From Flavobacteriaceae bacterium (GTDB lineage: Bacteria; Bacteroidota; Bacteroidia; Flavobacteriales; Flavobacteriaceae), in the NCBI GenBank assembly GCA_002401215.1, contig NVSL01000006.1, positions 29,178 to 36,972 of the forward strand: DNA of 7,795 bases, given 5' to 3'. Positions 1 to 6,503 of the stretch are shown here, in pieces. The notes below the pieces were generated by a model, which saw nothing but the letters and a program-made list of their open reading frames with translations, was not told the DNA's origin and made no database searches. Each line of letters starts with the position of its first letter. Position 1 is the first letter of the stretch. A program made the position numbers and the translations under genes.

Positions 1-1316
1 TTGATAGTACTTATACTAAAATGCGATGGCAAGTATTTATTGGGATTTTTGTTGGGTATGCTGGGTATTATCTTGTTCGGAAAAACTTTTCATTGGTGAT
101 GCCTGATTTAGTAGCTGAAGGTTATTCTAAATTAGAATTAGGGTTCGCTTTAAGTGGCGTTGCAATTGCCTATGGTTTAAGTAAATTTTTAATGGGTAAT
201 GTGTCTGATAGAAGTGATGCAAGAAAGTTTATGCCTATAGGTTTATTTATGTCTGGTGTCATAATGTTAACATTTGGTTTCTTTCCTTTTGCAACATCAT
301 CAGTAACAATAATGTTTATTTTAATGTTATTTAACGGATGGTTTCAAGGAATGGGATGGCCACCTAGTGGCAGGATCATGGTGCAATGGTTTTCGATTAG
401 AGAAAGAGGTACAAAAATGTCTTTTTGGAATACAGCACATAATATAGGTGGTGGACTCATTGGCCCTTTAGCAATATTTGGTGTCGCTGTTTTTAATGAT
501 TGGCATGCAAAATTCTATTTACCAGGAATGATCGCTATTTTTATTGCGGGCTTTATTTATCTAATGCTTAGAGATAGCCCTACTTCAGTTGGTTTACCAG
601 CTATTGAAGATTATAAAAATGATTACCCAGAAATAATTGAAGGTGTAGATCAAAATGAAAGAATATCAGCAAAAGATATTTTTGTTAAATATATTTTTAG
701 AAACAAATTATTATGGCTCATTGCTTTTGCAAATATTTTTGTTTACTTAGTTAGATATGGTGTGCTAGATTGGGCACCAACTTATTTAGAAGAGGTAAAA
801 CACTTTTCTTTAAAAGAGAGTGGATGGGCATATTTTTTATATGAATGGGCAGGAATACCAGGTACCATTTTAGCGGGTGTTGTGAGTGATAAATGGTTTA
901 ATGGAAAACGATCTCCTGTGAGTATAATTTATATGGTTTTAGTATTAGTTTCGGTTGTTATTTATTGGCAAAATCCAGCGGGTAACCCATTGGTTGATAA
1001 TATAGCTTTGATCGCAATAGGGTTTTTAATTTATGGCCCAGTGATGTTGATTGGAGTGCAAGCTTTAGACTTAGTTCCTAAAAATGCAGCAGGTACCGCA
1101 GCAGGATTTACAGGTCTTTTCGGTTACTTAGGAGGCGCTCTTACAGCAAACATCGCTATTGGATATTTGATAGATGAATTTGGTTGGGACAGTAGTTTTA
1201 TATTGCTGATTGTTGCATGTGTTTTGTCAATATTACTTATTGCATATACTTGGATTATTGAAAACAAACACCATCGTCAAAAAGAAGTATCTAAAATAAA
1301 AACTACAAAATTATGA
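1..1316 (+). CDS. glpT: Glycerol-3-phosphate:phosphate antiporter GlpT (5' end outside window)
   Basis: Inner-membrane transporter of the organophosphate:phosphate antiporter branch of the major facilitator superfamily, importing sn-glycerol-3-phosphate in exchange for phosphate. The translation is close to E. coli GlpT throughout, as in GYAGYYLVRKNF, GWFQGMGWPPSGR, DWAPTYLEEVKHF and AAGTAAGFTGLFGYLGG. Counting from the ATG at 21, Arg20, Lys55, His140 and Arg245 align with E. coli Arg45, Lys80, His165 and Arg269, the substrate-site residues. The ATG at 21 is probably internal. The frame is open to base 1 and reads DSTYTK just before it, matching DPTYRR of E. coli GlpT, where this Met replaces Leu26. 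About 25 N-terminal residues are therefore missing only because the window begins inside the gene. The stop is at 1314-1316. glpQ follows 51 nt downstream on the same strand, which supports glycerol-3-phosphate rather than hexose-phosphate as substrate. Confidence 0.95.
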   Translation, partial: DSTYTKMRWQVFIGIFVGYAGYYLVRKNFSLVMPDLVAEGYSKLELGFALSGVAIAYGLSKFLMGNVSDRSDARKFMPIGLFMSGVIMLTFGFFPFATSSVTIMFILMLFNGWFQGMGWPPSGRIMVQWFSIRERGTKMSFWNTAHNIGGGLIGPLAIFGVAVFNDWHAKFYLPGMIAIFIAGFIYLMLRDSPTSVGLPAIEDYKNDYPEIIEGVDQNERISAKDIFVKYIFRNKLLWLIAFANIFVYLVRYGVLDWAPTYLEEVKHFSLKESGWAYFLYEWAGIPGTILAGVVSDKWFNGKRSPVSIIYMVLVLVSVVIYWQNPAGNPLVDNIALIAIGFLIYGPVMLIGVQALDLVPKNAAGTAAGFTGLFGYLGGALTANIAIGYLIDEFGWDSSFILLIVACVLSILLIAYTWIIENKHHRQKEVSKIKTTKL

Positions 1317-1367
1317 TTGAACTAAAGGCACAGGTAATTTGGATTAAATCAAAAAAGACAAAGAGTT

Positions 1368-2534
1368 ATGTTTAAAAATATGGTTAGCGTTCTTGTGGTT
1401 TCAATTCTTTTAATTAATTGTACATCAGCAAAAAAAGAGAAAGAAGAATCACAAGTAAAAGAAATCACGATGAAAACATTAAGCAAAGAATCTATAAAAG
1501 TACAAGACTATATTCAAAAAGACATTGTTATTGCACATCGAGGTACCACTTATTGGGCGCCAGAAGAAACGGAGGCTGCATTTTTATGGGCAAGAAATAT
1601 TGGAGCAGATTATTTAGAATTGGATATACAAATGACAAAAGACAATATCTTGGTCGCCTTACATGATGATACATTAGAAAGAACGACGAATGTGTCTGAT
1701 ATATTTCCAACTATTAAAAACCCAACAACAAACGATTTTACCTTAAAAGAACTACGAAGTTTAGATGCAGGTTCATGGTTTAATAAAGCGAATCCAGAGA
1801 GAGCAAGATCAAGTTTTGTTAACCTTAAGGTTCTAACCCTACAAGATGTAATCATGTTTGCCGAAGGCTATCGAATAAAAAAGGAGTATGGAGCACCCGT
1901 TAAAGAAATTGTAAACGGTATTTGGATAGGAAAATATGAATATGAAATAGACCCAAATGATAATGGAAATAGACCTGGGATTTATGTAGAAACTAAACAT
2001 CCAAAATTAAATATAGAGAAACGCCTAAGTGAGCAGCTCACAACATTGGGATGGAATATCAATACAAGCCCAAAAGAAATTGAGACTATTGAAAATAAAG
2101 TTGAAATAGCAAATTCAAATGCACGAGTAATTTTACAATCTTTTTCTCCAGAAAGTATTGTAAATTTAGAGAAGTACTTACCAAACATTCCAAAATGTTT
2201 TTTGTTGTGGAAACCAGATATGATGGGCGATTTAAAAGGTACTTATCAAAAAGAAATTGACTTTGGACTAAAATACAATGTGCAAATTATAGGGCCTAGC
2301 ATTTCTGGAGAGCCTAACAATTATGGAGAATTAACAGATCCTTGGATGGCGGCATTAGTTCATAAATCAGGATTGATTATACACCCATATACTTTTGATA
2401 CTTTAGAACAACTGACCAATTATAAAGACATTGTTGAAGGCGTATTTACAAACAGAGCAGATTTAGCATTAGAATTTTACAATAGAAAACCTGAGAAGTC
2501 TCCTAAAAAAATACTAACCCAATTGGGATACTAA
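1368..2534 (+). CDS. glpQ: Glycerophosphodiester phosphodiesterase, lipoprotein (GlpQ-like)
   Basis: Hydrolyses glycerophosphodiesters, such as glycerophosphocholine or glycerophosphoethanolamine, to glycerol-3-phosphate and an alcohol, outside the cytoplasm. Residues 1-18 form a type II signal peptide ending in the lipobox LINC, so Cys18 should be lipidated. A charged Lys/Glu-rich linker (about 20-50) leads into the GDPD TIM barrel. Family motifs are visible: HRG (His57, Arg58), the EET acidic pair (66-67), ELDIQMTKD (Glu84 and Asp86, metal ligands), HDDTLERTT (His99, the second catalytic His), and YVETKHP (Glu208, Lys210). The 388-residue length is slightly above that of E. coli GlpQ because of the linker and an insertion near 185-205. 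The ATG at 1368 precedes the signal peptide directly. A second Met at residue 5 would also leave a workable signal. The gene pairs with glpT: product made outside is imported by GlpT. An insertion element lies 34 nt past the stop. Confidence 0.93.
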   Translation: MFKNMVSVLVVSILLINCTSAKKEKEESQVKEITMKTLSKESIKVQDYIQKDIVIAHRGTTYWAPEETEAAFLWARNIGADYLELDIQMTKDNILVALHDDTLERTTNVSDIFPTIKNPTTNDFTLKELRSLDAGSWFNKANPERARSSFVNLKVLTLQDVIMFAEGYRIKKEYGAPVKEIVNGIWIGKYEYEIDPNDNGNRPGIYVETKHPKLNIEKRLSEQLTTLGWNINTSPKEIETIENKVEIANSNARVILQSFSPESIVNLEKYLPNIPKCFLLWKPDMMGDLKGTYQKEIDFGLKYNVQIIGPSISGEPNNYGELTDPWMAALVHKSGLIIHPYTFDTLEQLTNYKDIVEGVFTNRADLALEFYNRKPEKSPKKILTQLGY

Positions 2535-2568
2535 TTGGTGTGTTAAAAAGGTATAATTAAGTTTGTTT

Positions 2569-2592
2569 AGTTAAGTTCTAATTAAGACAGCA
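2569..2592 (+). repeat. Left terminal inverted repeat of the IS1595-type element
   Basis: It begins AGTTAAGTTCTAATTA, and the reverse complement of 3619-3642 begins with the same 16 bases. After two mismatches (AG here, CA in the other copy) both continue ACAGCA. The transposase stop codon (2571-2573) and its last few codons lie inside this repeat. Confidence 0.85.
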
Positions 2593-3599
2593 TTTTGTTT
2601 AAATAACTCGAATAGTCCATAAGCCTGATCTGTAATAAGCATAGCTAAAAACCATTGTTTAAGAGTGGTCTTACTATTTTGTATATTATCTACATAAGCA
2701 TACCAATTGAGATAATTTTGTAAATATTTAGAACTAACACCATTAAAAGGTCTTAAAAACCCTCTTAGTTGGGAGTGAACATTATTCACTTTTTGAAGAT
2801 GTAATGTTTTATCATTTTTATCTACATGGTCTTTGGCGAGTAATTGTTTGTGCTTAATAGTTGGATTGTCTTTTGCATAAGCTCTGTATGAAGGATGTTT
2901 ATCAGTTATCAATGTTGCGTTTTTAGCTAATTTTCCATCCATTACTTTGGCAATTTCTTTTTTGCTAAGCCGCTTACTTTCTACCGCTGTTAATATTTTT
3001 TCTCCACTACGAGACACTGCCGTTACAACTTGTACTGTAGTAATCAACTCTTTTCCTTGATTGCGTTTAAAGTCTGAGGAGCGTTTTCTTGGCTTTCTTT
3101 TTAAATCCCTATTTCCTTTCTCATTGATGGCTAACTCCAATTCATCACATTCAACTTGATCTGTTAGTTCCTCTGGTATGAATTGAGCTAAAGAACTCAA
3201 AATCTTATGACGCCAATCAAAACTAGTCTGAATACTAATATTCAATTCTTCAGCTATCTTTTTTATAGGCATTCCCTTTTCCATGCAATTCAAGTAGGAT
3301 TGCCATTTCGATTTTAACTTTATATCATACAACGCAGTTCCTGTGGTTTCGCTATACCATTTATCACATGAATTACAGCGGTACATTTGAACTCCTTTTT
3401 GTTTTCCTCGCTTATACACCTTGACACTACTACAATGAGGACATGGCTTTTTCTTTCGCTTTTGGGAAATCTCCTGAGTTGCCTCAGATAGAACCTTACC
3501 TTGTAATTCCTGTTCCAATAGTAATTCTGATAAAAGACTATTCTGATTAGAGACAGACAGTTTGTGAAAAATTGATTTTACTTCTTTTTGTGATATCAT
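2571..3599 (-). CDS. IS1595-family transposase (ISXO2-like)
   Basis: Catalyses cut or copy movement of the surrounding element. Numbering from the ATG at 3599 (342 residues): a zinc ribbon with CPHC at 53-56 and CNSC at 75-78; a helix-turn-helix-like stretch with PIKKIAEELNIS at about 111-122; then the ISXO2-like DDE-superfamily catalytic domain. Likely catalytic acids are Asp152 in ECDELE and Asp233 in ITDKHPSY. The third position falls in VNNVHSQLRG (271-280), where Asn/His replaces the usual Glu, as known in some IS1595 subgroups. The C-terminal GVSSKYLQNYLNWY is typical of this family. An in-frame TTG at 3614 would add five residues (MYIYI), but the ATG is the more natural start and lies just inside the right inverted repeat. 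The frame is uninterrupted, so the enzyme may be active. Confidence 0.93.
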   Translation of the reverse strand: MISQKEVKSIFHKLSVSNQNSLLSELLLEQELQGKVLSEATQEISQKRKKKPCPHCSSVKVYKRGKQKGVQMYRCNSCDKWYSETTGTALYDIKLKSKWQSYLNCMEKGMPIKKIAEELNISIQTSFDWRHKILSSLAQFIPEELTDQVECDELELAINEKGNRDLKRKPRKRSSDFKRNQGKELITTVQVVTAVSRSGEKILTAVESKRLSKKEIAKVMDGKLAKNATLITDKHPSYRAYAKDNPTIKHKQLLAKDHVDKNDKTLHLQKVNNVHSQLRGFLRPFNGVSSKYLQNYLNWYAYVDNIQNSKTTLKQWFLAMLITDQAYGLFELFKQNAVLIRT

Positions 3600-3618
3600 G
3601 ATGTAAATATACAATAAT

Positions 3619-3642
3619 TGCTGTTGTAATTAGAACTTAACT
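3619..3642 (-). repeat. Right terminal inverted repeat of the IS1595-type element
   Basis: Reverse complement of the left repeat with two mismatches in 24. It lies upstream of the transposase start, so the transposase promoter probably overlaps it. A TATATTTA stretch between this repeat and the ATG resembles the Bacteroidota TAnnTTTG box. Confidence 0.85.
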
Positions 3643-3649
3643 CTATAAT

Positions 3650-4261
3650 CTAAACCACCTTGTATAACTTAGGAAATTCCCATTCATATTTCACAGCAAA
3701 AATTCGTAAAACAACGACCAAAGAACTTGTAATCAAATAATTTATATTGATTGGTAAATTGGTTTGTAACAGCGCATAAAAAGTTACAGCTCCTAAAATA
3801 CTGAGCGATGCATACACTTCTTTATGAAAAATTAGCGGCACTTGGTTGGATAAAACATCTCTAAGAACTCCACCAAAAGAAGCGCTCAAAGTCCCAAGTA
3901 ATACACAAATAATGGGATGCAAATCTGCTCTATAACCAATTTTAAAACCGATTATAGTAAAGATTCCCAAGCCGATAGCATCAAACAAAAACATGGTTTT
4001 TCTTAAGTAAGCAAGTCGTTTTCTAAATATCATAGCGATTGCAGTCGCTACAAAAATCACAATTAAATATTCCCAATGAATCATCCAATTTACCGGTGTA
4101 TTTCCTATCAACACATCACGTAAACTACCACCACCAATAGCGGTTACAGATGCTAAAATTAAAACTCCGAAGGAATCAAACTTTTGTTTCATCGCAGCCA
4201 AAGCTCCTGAAATAGCGAATACTGCGGTGCCGATAAAATCTAGTAAATCGAATAATGTCAT
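3650..4261 (-). CDS. TRIC/UPF0126 family membrane channel protein (YadS/YicG-like)
   Basis: Predicted inner-membrane protein of 203 residues made of two UPF0126 halves, the family to which prokaryotic trimeric intracellular cation (TRIC) channels belong. Each half carries the hallmark glycine-rich kink followed by Leu-Arg-Asp: AIGGGSLRDVLIG at 41-53 and ASFGGVLRDVLS at 127-138. Hydrophobic segments are seen near 5-24, 30-47, 62-79, 90-108, 115-130, 149-167 and 172-190, consistent with the seven-helix TRIC fold. The usual cargo in prokaryotic homologues is potassium or sodium; the physiological role is unsettled, and some family members have been proposed as amino-acid transporters. The ATG at 4261 leads straight into the first helix. 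The stop at 3650 lies 7 nt from the insertion element. A hairpin at 4292-4323 separates it from the genes upstream, so it is probably transcribed alone. Confidence 0.9.
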   Translation of the reverse strand: MTLFDLLDFIGTAVFAISGALAAMKQKFDSFGVLILASVTAIGGGSLRDVLIGNTPVNWMIHWEYLIVIFVATAIAMIFRKRLAYLRKTMFLFDAIGLGIFTIIGFKIGYRADLHPIICVLLGTLSASFGGVLRDVLSNQVPLIFHKEVYASLSILGAVTFYALLQTNLPININYLITSSLVVVLRIFAVKYEWEFPKLYKVV

Positions 4262-4265
4262 AAAA

Positions 4266-4273
4266 CAAATGTA
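4266..4273 (-). promoter_or_regulatory. Candidate -7 promoter box for the TRIC gene
   Basis: On the minus strand these bases read TACATTTG, a full match to the Bacteroidota -7 consensus TAnnTTTG. They lie only 4 nt before the ATG at 4261, so a transcript would have almost no leader. No TTG -33 element is obvious at the usual distance, so chance in AT-rich DNA is possible. Confidence 0.3.
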
Positions 4274-4289
4274 AGTAAATCTTTGAACT

Positions 4290-4323
4290 AAAAAAGCTGC
4301 TTAAAATTAATTAAGCAGCTTTT
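4290..4323 (-). terminator. Rho-independent terminator after the lipoprotein pair
   Basis: A perfect 13-bp stem (4292-4304 pairing with 4311-4323) encloses a 6-nt loop. Read on the minus strand it contains GCAGC and ends in six T (complement of 4290-4295). It lies 43 nt past the stop of the 140-residue lipoprotein gene and before the TRIC gene start, so it should end the minus-strand transcript coming from the M15 lipoprotein pair. On the plus strand the T run is only four long. Confidence 0.8.
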
Positions 4324-4366
4324 GTATTCGTTGATATTTGCTATTTTAAGCTAACGCTATATTCTC

Positions 4367-4789
4367 TCAGTCAAATTCAAGTAGCTCAATTTTTCGATTA
4401 TTATAGGCTCCATACTCAATCTTTATTTGAAATGTTGGATAAGCAAGTCCAATTACGTCAATAATTTTTGGATTTAGAATCCCTTTTATTTTATATAATT
4501 TACTAGAAACATAGTTGCCATCAGGACTAACAGAAACTAAATAACTACTTAAAACTTCGTCTGTCCCTTCAAAATAGCCTTCAGGTGTAGCTCTGAAATC
4601 TGACATTTTAAATATTTTCACAAATAATCCATCATTAAAAAGATTCCTCTCAAAGCTATTCTCAATTGAAATATTTGCAATTATATAATTCAAATCTAAA
4701 TTATTAGACAAGTTTTCTACTCTAAAATTCTGAGAAGAGCAATTTATAATTAAAAAGAATAGCCCAATCAGTATTATTATTTTTTTCAT
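4367..4789 (-). CDS. Small lipoprotein of unknown function
   Basis: I do not recognise a family. The 140-residue product has a clean type II signal peptide: MKK, a hydrophobic core IIILIGLFFLII, then lipobox IINC with Cys17 as the lipidation site. The mature part of about 123 residues contains no further Cys and no membrane segment. Its alternating polar/hydrophobic pattern (YIIANISIENS, GLFVKIFKMSD, YPTFQIKIEYG) suggests a mostly beta-strand domain anchored to a membrane. It starts 10 nt after the stop of the M15-peptidase lipoprotein and is followed by a terminator, so the two are almost certainly co-transcribed. That pairing makes a partner or protective (immunity-like) role for the peptidase possible, but nothing in its own sequence proves this. 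Confidence 0.8.
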   Translation of the reverse strand: MKKIIILIGLFFLIINCSSQNFRVENLSNNLDLNYIIANISIENSFERNLFNDGLFVKIFKMSDFRATPEGYFEGTDEVLSSYLVSVSPDGNYVSSKLYKIKGILNPKIIDVIGLAYPTFQIKIEYGAYNNRKIELLEFD

Positions 4790-4799
4790 CTATTAAAAT

Positions 4800-6476
4800 T
4801 TATCTTCTTACTGAAATATGAATATGGTCACTATGACCTCCTATAGGATAATTATAATTCCAAGTATTTGTATTTAAATCAAATTTGTGCTTAAAACTTG
4901 GCCCAAAATTTTCTCTAATATAGGTATAACTATCAAAAGCATTTTGCAACTCAATTATTTGATTCGTAACTCCAGTAGTAAACATTTTTTTTCCATTAAT
5001 TCTACTAATATCAATTGCTGTTCCATTTGTATGATTACTCGTAGCGCTATGATTTCCATTTGTAGTTGCCATAATATAGATATCAGTAATTTTATCAACA
5101 ACTGGCAAATTACTATTTGCTTGTTCAAGAGCAAATTTCAAACCATCTATTAAATCGGTAGATACTAATTGGTTGGCACTAATATTGTCAGATATTGTAA
5201 CTCCAAATTGAATCGAAATCAAATCTCCATTTGATAATAATAGTGGATTTGAAATTAATTGAGTTGGTGTTTGTAAAACAAAAACATCATCTGGAGTTTT
5301 TGTTTCGATATACAATTCATTATAATCAACCTCATCCCCTTCCATCGAAGCATCAAACGCCAATAAGGCAAAACCTGCATCAACTACACAATTTCCTATT
5401 CTTTGAGCTACAAACGTTCCACAGGATTGCAGGTAATTAATTAATTGTTCTGCTGCTGTTCTATTAAGTCCGCTATTTGCCCATTCTATTTGTTCTTCGG
5501 TTAGTTCTCCAAGTAAAGAAGTCAAAATCTGTGCTCTTGTTGGTGGTAAAACCCCAGTAGTAGAAGGACTGTCTTCACTATCATCTCCTGTATTACTAGT
5601 GTCAGCAGGCACACCACCGCCTCCTTCACTACCATCACCACCACTAGAGGTGTCATCACCTGTATCAGCATCACCACCAGATGGGTTTCCTGGACCACCA
5701 CCTCCTATGCAACTTACATAATAAATAGAAGTGCTCCCATTTACAGCACAAGGAGACCCATCATCATGGCACCAGCCATTACTACATAATTGACAAAAAT
5801 AAGTTACTGAACAACCACCTTCATCTACTCTTGACAAAAATCCATCAAAACTTGTAATATCAACTATATTCTCATCAACTTCTGAATAAGAATAAGTGTA
5901 TTTAAAATCATCTTCAGAAGTTTCATTATAGAAGTATTTATAAATATAAAATCGAATAATGGAATCATTTGATATATCAATAGCAAAGTTTTCAAAAGAA
6001 GAACTCGGGTCAGTTGGTGTTTCTATTTTAAAAGTATAAACTGTAGTAGAATCGGTAGATACTTGTAAAATTTCTTCTGTTAAAATAACAAAGCTGCCAT
6101 CAGTAGCATCAACACGCTCATAATTTCTATCTTCTTTTTTGGTATTATTAATATCAAATAAATTTGAAATAGACTCAATTGTTTTTGATAAATCTTGATT
6201 TTGTTGTAATTGTTCTAAAGAAATTCGTTGTGCTAACAAATCTGATGGAGTATTGCTTTCTTCTAAATAAATTTCTTCATTTTCAATTACTGATACTTCT
6301 TCTATAACCTCACCAGTATCACAATTAAATAAAAAGAAGGAAAGGCAAATCAATAATAAATAGGGTTTAAAATTAGCAGCTAAGTTTAGCTTGGTGTTTG
6401 GTGTTTGGTGTTTGGTGTTTGGTGTTTCATAAATTAGTTTTATAAAGTTAAAAAAATAATTGTAACAATATTGCAA
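4800..6476 (-). CDS. Modular lipoprotein with C-terminal M15-type zinc peptidase domain; start uncertain
   Basis: Exported lipoprotein, probably a peptidoglycan DD- or LD-peptidase by its last domain. Numbering from the TTG at 6476: residues 38-52 are a hydrophobic core ending in lipobox LFNC (Cys52). The following acidic stretch (53-75) resembles Bacteroidota surface-export signals. Next come a beta-rich segment (about 140-215), six Cys in 222-256, a Gly/Asp/Ser linker (257-308), a helical stretch around 312-380, and the M15-like domain from about 460. There SNHTNGTAIDIS (480-491) gives zinc ligands His482 and Asp489 with VanX-like spacing. GGHSDHIHIS (546-555) gives Asp550 as possible base and His553 as third ligand. 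The TTG start yields an oddly long region ahead of the signal core. The only ATG (6430) is out of frame across a heptamer repeat. The 140-residue lipoprotein gene follows 10 nt downstream. Confidence 0.85.
   Translation of the reverse strand: MQYCYNYFFNFIKLIYETPNTKHQTPNTKLNLAANFKPYLLLICLSFFLFNCDTGEVIEEVSVIENEEIYLEESNTPSDLLAQRISLEQLQQNQDLSKTIESISNLFDINNTKKEDRNYERVDATDGSFVILTEEILQVSTDSTTVYTFKIETPTDPSSSFENFAIDISNDSIIRFYIYKYFYNETSEDDFKYTYSYSEVDENIVDITSFDGFLSRVDEGGCSVTYFCQLCSNGWCHDDGSPCAVNGSTSIYYVSCIGGGGPGNPSGGDADTGDDTSSGGDGSEGGGGVPADTSNTGDDSEDSPSTTGVLPPTRAQILTSLLGELTEEQIEWANSGLNRTAAEQLINYLQSCGTFVAQRIGNCVVDAGFALLAFDASMEGDEVDYNELYIETKTPDDVFVLQTPTQLISNPLLLSNGDLISIQFGVTISDNISANQLVSTDLIDGLKFALEQANSNLPVVDKITDIYIMATTNGNHSATSNHTNGTAIDISRINGKKMFTTGVTNQIIELQNAFDSYTYIRENFGPSFKHKFDLNTNTWNYNYPIGGHSDHIHISVRR
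6391..6425 (-). repeat. Heptanucleotide tandem repeat, five perfect copies, at the lipoprotein start
   Basis: Plus-strand unit TTGGTGT (minus-strand ACACCAA), repeated five times without error, with a partial sixth (TT at 6426-6427). It lies between the candidate ATG (6430) and the signal-peptide coding sequence. In the lipoprotein frame it encodes the repetitive ETPNTKHQTPNTK. Because 7 is not a multiple of 3, each gained or lost copy shifts the reading frame. Confidence 0.97.
6428..6430 (-). promoter_or_regulatory. Candidate ATG start codon, out of frame in this copy
   Basis: The only ATG in the 150 nt before the lipoprotein signal core. With five repeat copies it reads MKHQTPNTKHQTPS and then TAA. 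With one extra copy, or two fewer, it joins the lipoprotein frame. With one extra it gives MKHQTPNTKHQTPNTK followed by LNLAANFKPYLLLICLS, an ordinary lipoprotein signal peptide. Confidence 0.55.
6443..6476 (-). promoter_or_regulatory. Candidate promoter of the M15 lipoprotein gene
   Basis: On the minus strand 6450-6443 reads TAACTTTA, seven of eight matches to TAnnTTTG. TTG triplets lie 15 nt (6468-6466) and 23 nt (6476-6474) upstream of it, near the accepted -33 spacing for this phylum. If this is the promoter, the TTG at 6476 belongs to the promoter rather than being a start codon, and the ATG at 6430 would be the first start on the transcript. The signal is weak in such AT-rich DNA. Confidence 0.35.
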
Positions 6477-6503
6477 AACTTAATATAAAAATACAATACC
6501 CAT

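Larger units (their letters stand above)
2569..3642 (-). mobile_element. IS1595-family insertion sequence, complete with terminal inverted repeats
   Basis: A 1,074-bp element bounded by inverted repeats at 2569-2592 and 3619-3642 that match at 22 of 24 positions and enclose one intact transposase gene on the minus strand. Size, single-ORF layout and transposase type fit the IS1595 family. That family normally makes 8-bp target duplications, but the flanking 8-mers here (gtttgttt on the left, ctataatc on the right) do not match. Either the outer ends lie elsewhere or a flank has changed since insertion. The element sits between the convergent 3' ends of glpQ and the TRIC gene, only 7 nt from the latter's stop codon, so it interrupts no recognisable gene. 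Confidence 0.85.

Noticed and set aside
21..23. ATG at 21 as the true start of glpT
   Set aside because: The codons before it (DSTYTK) align with residues 20-25 of E. coli GlpT, so translation starts before the window.
1418..2188. Several open frames overlapping glpQ on both strands
   Set aside because: They lie within the GDPD coding sequence in other frames; AT-rich shadows.
2551..2568. Target duplication of the insertion element using the shared TATAAT in both flanks
   Set aside because: It would need 10 extra bases at the left end that have no counterpart at the right; TATAAT is expected by chance in this DNA.
4887..5153. 88-codon open frame on the plus strand
   Set aside because: Antisense to the M15 domain whose motifs are recognisable; no start context or family resemblance.
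6391..6427. CRISPR-like or iteron-like reading of the 7-bp repeat
   Set aside because: Copies are directly contiguous with no spacers, and no replication initiator or cas gene is nearby. A simple sequence repeat explains it.
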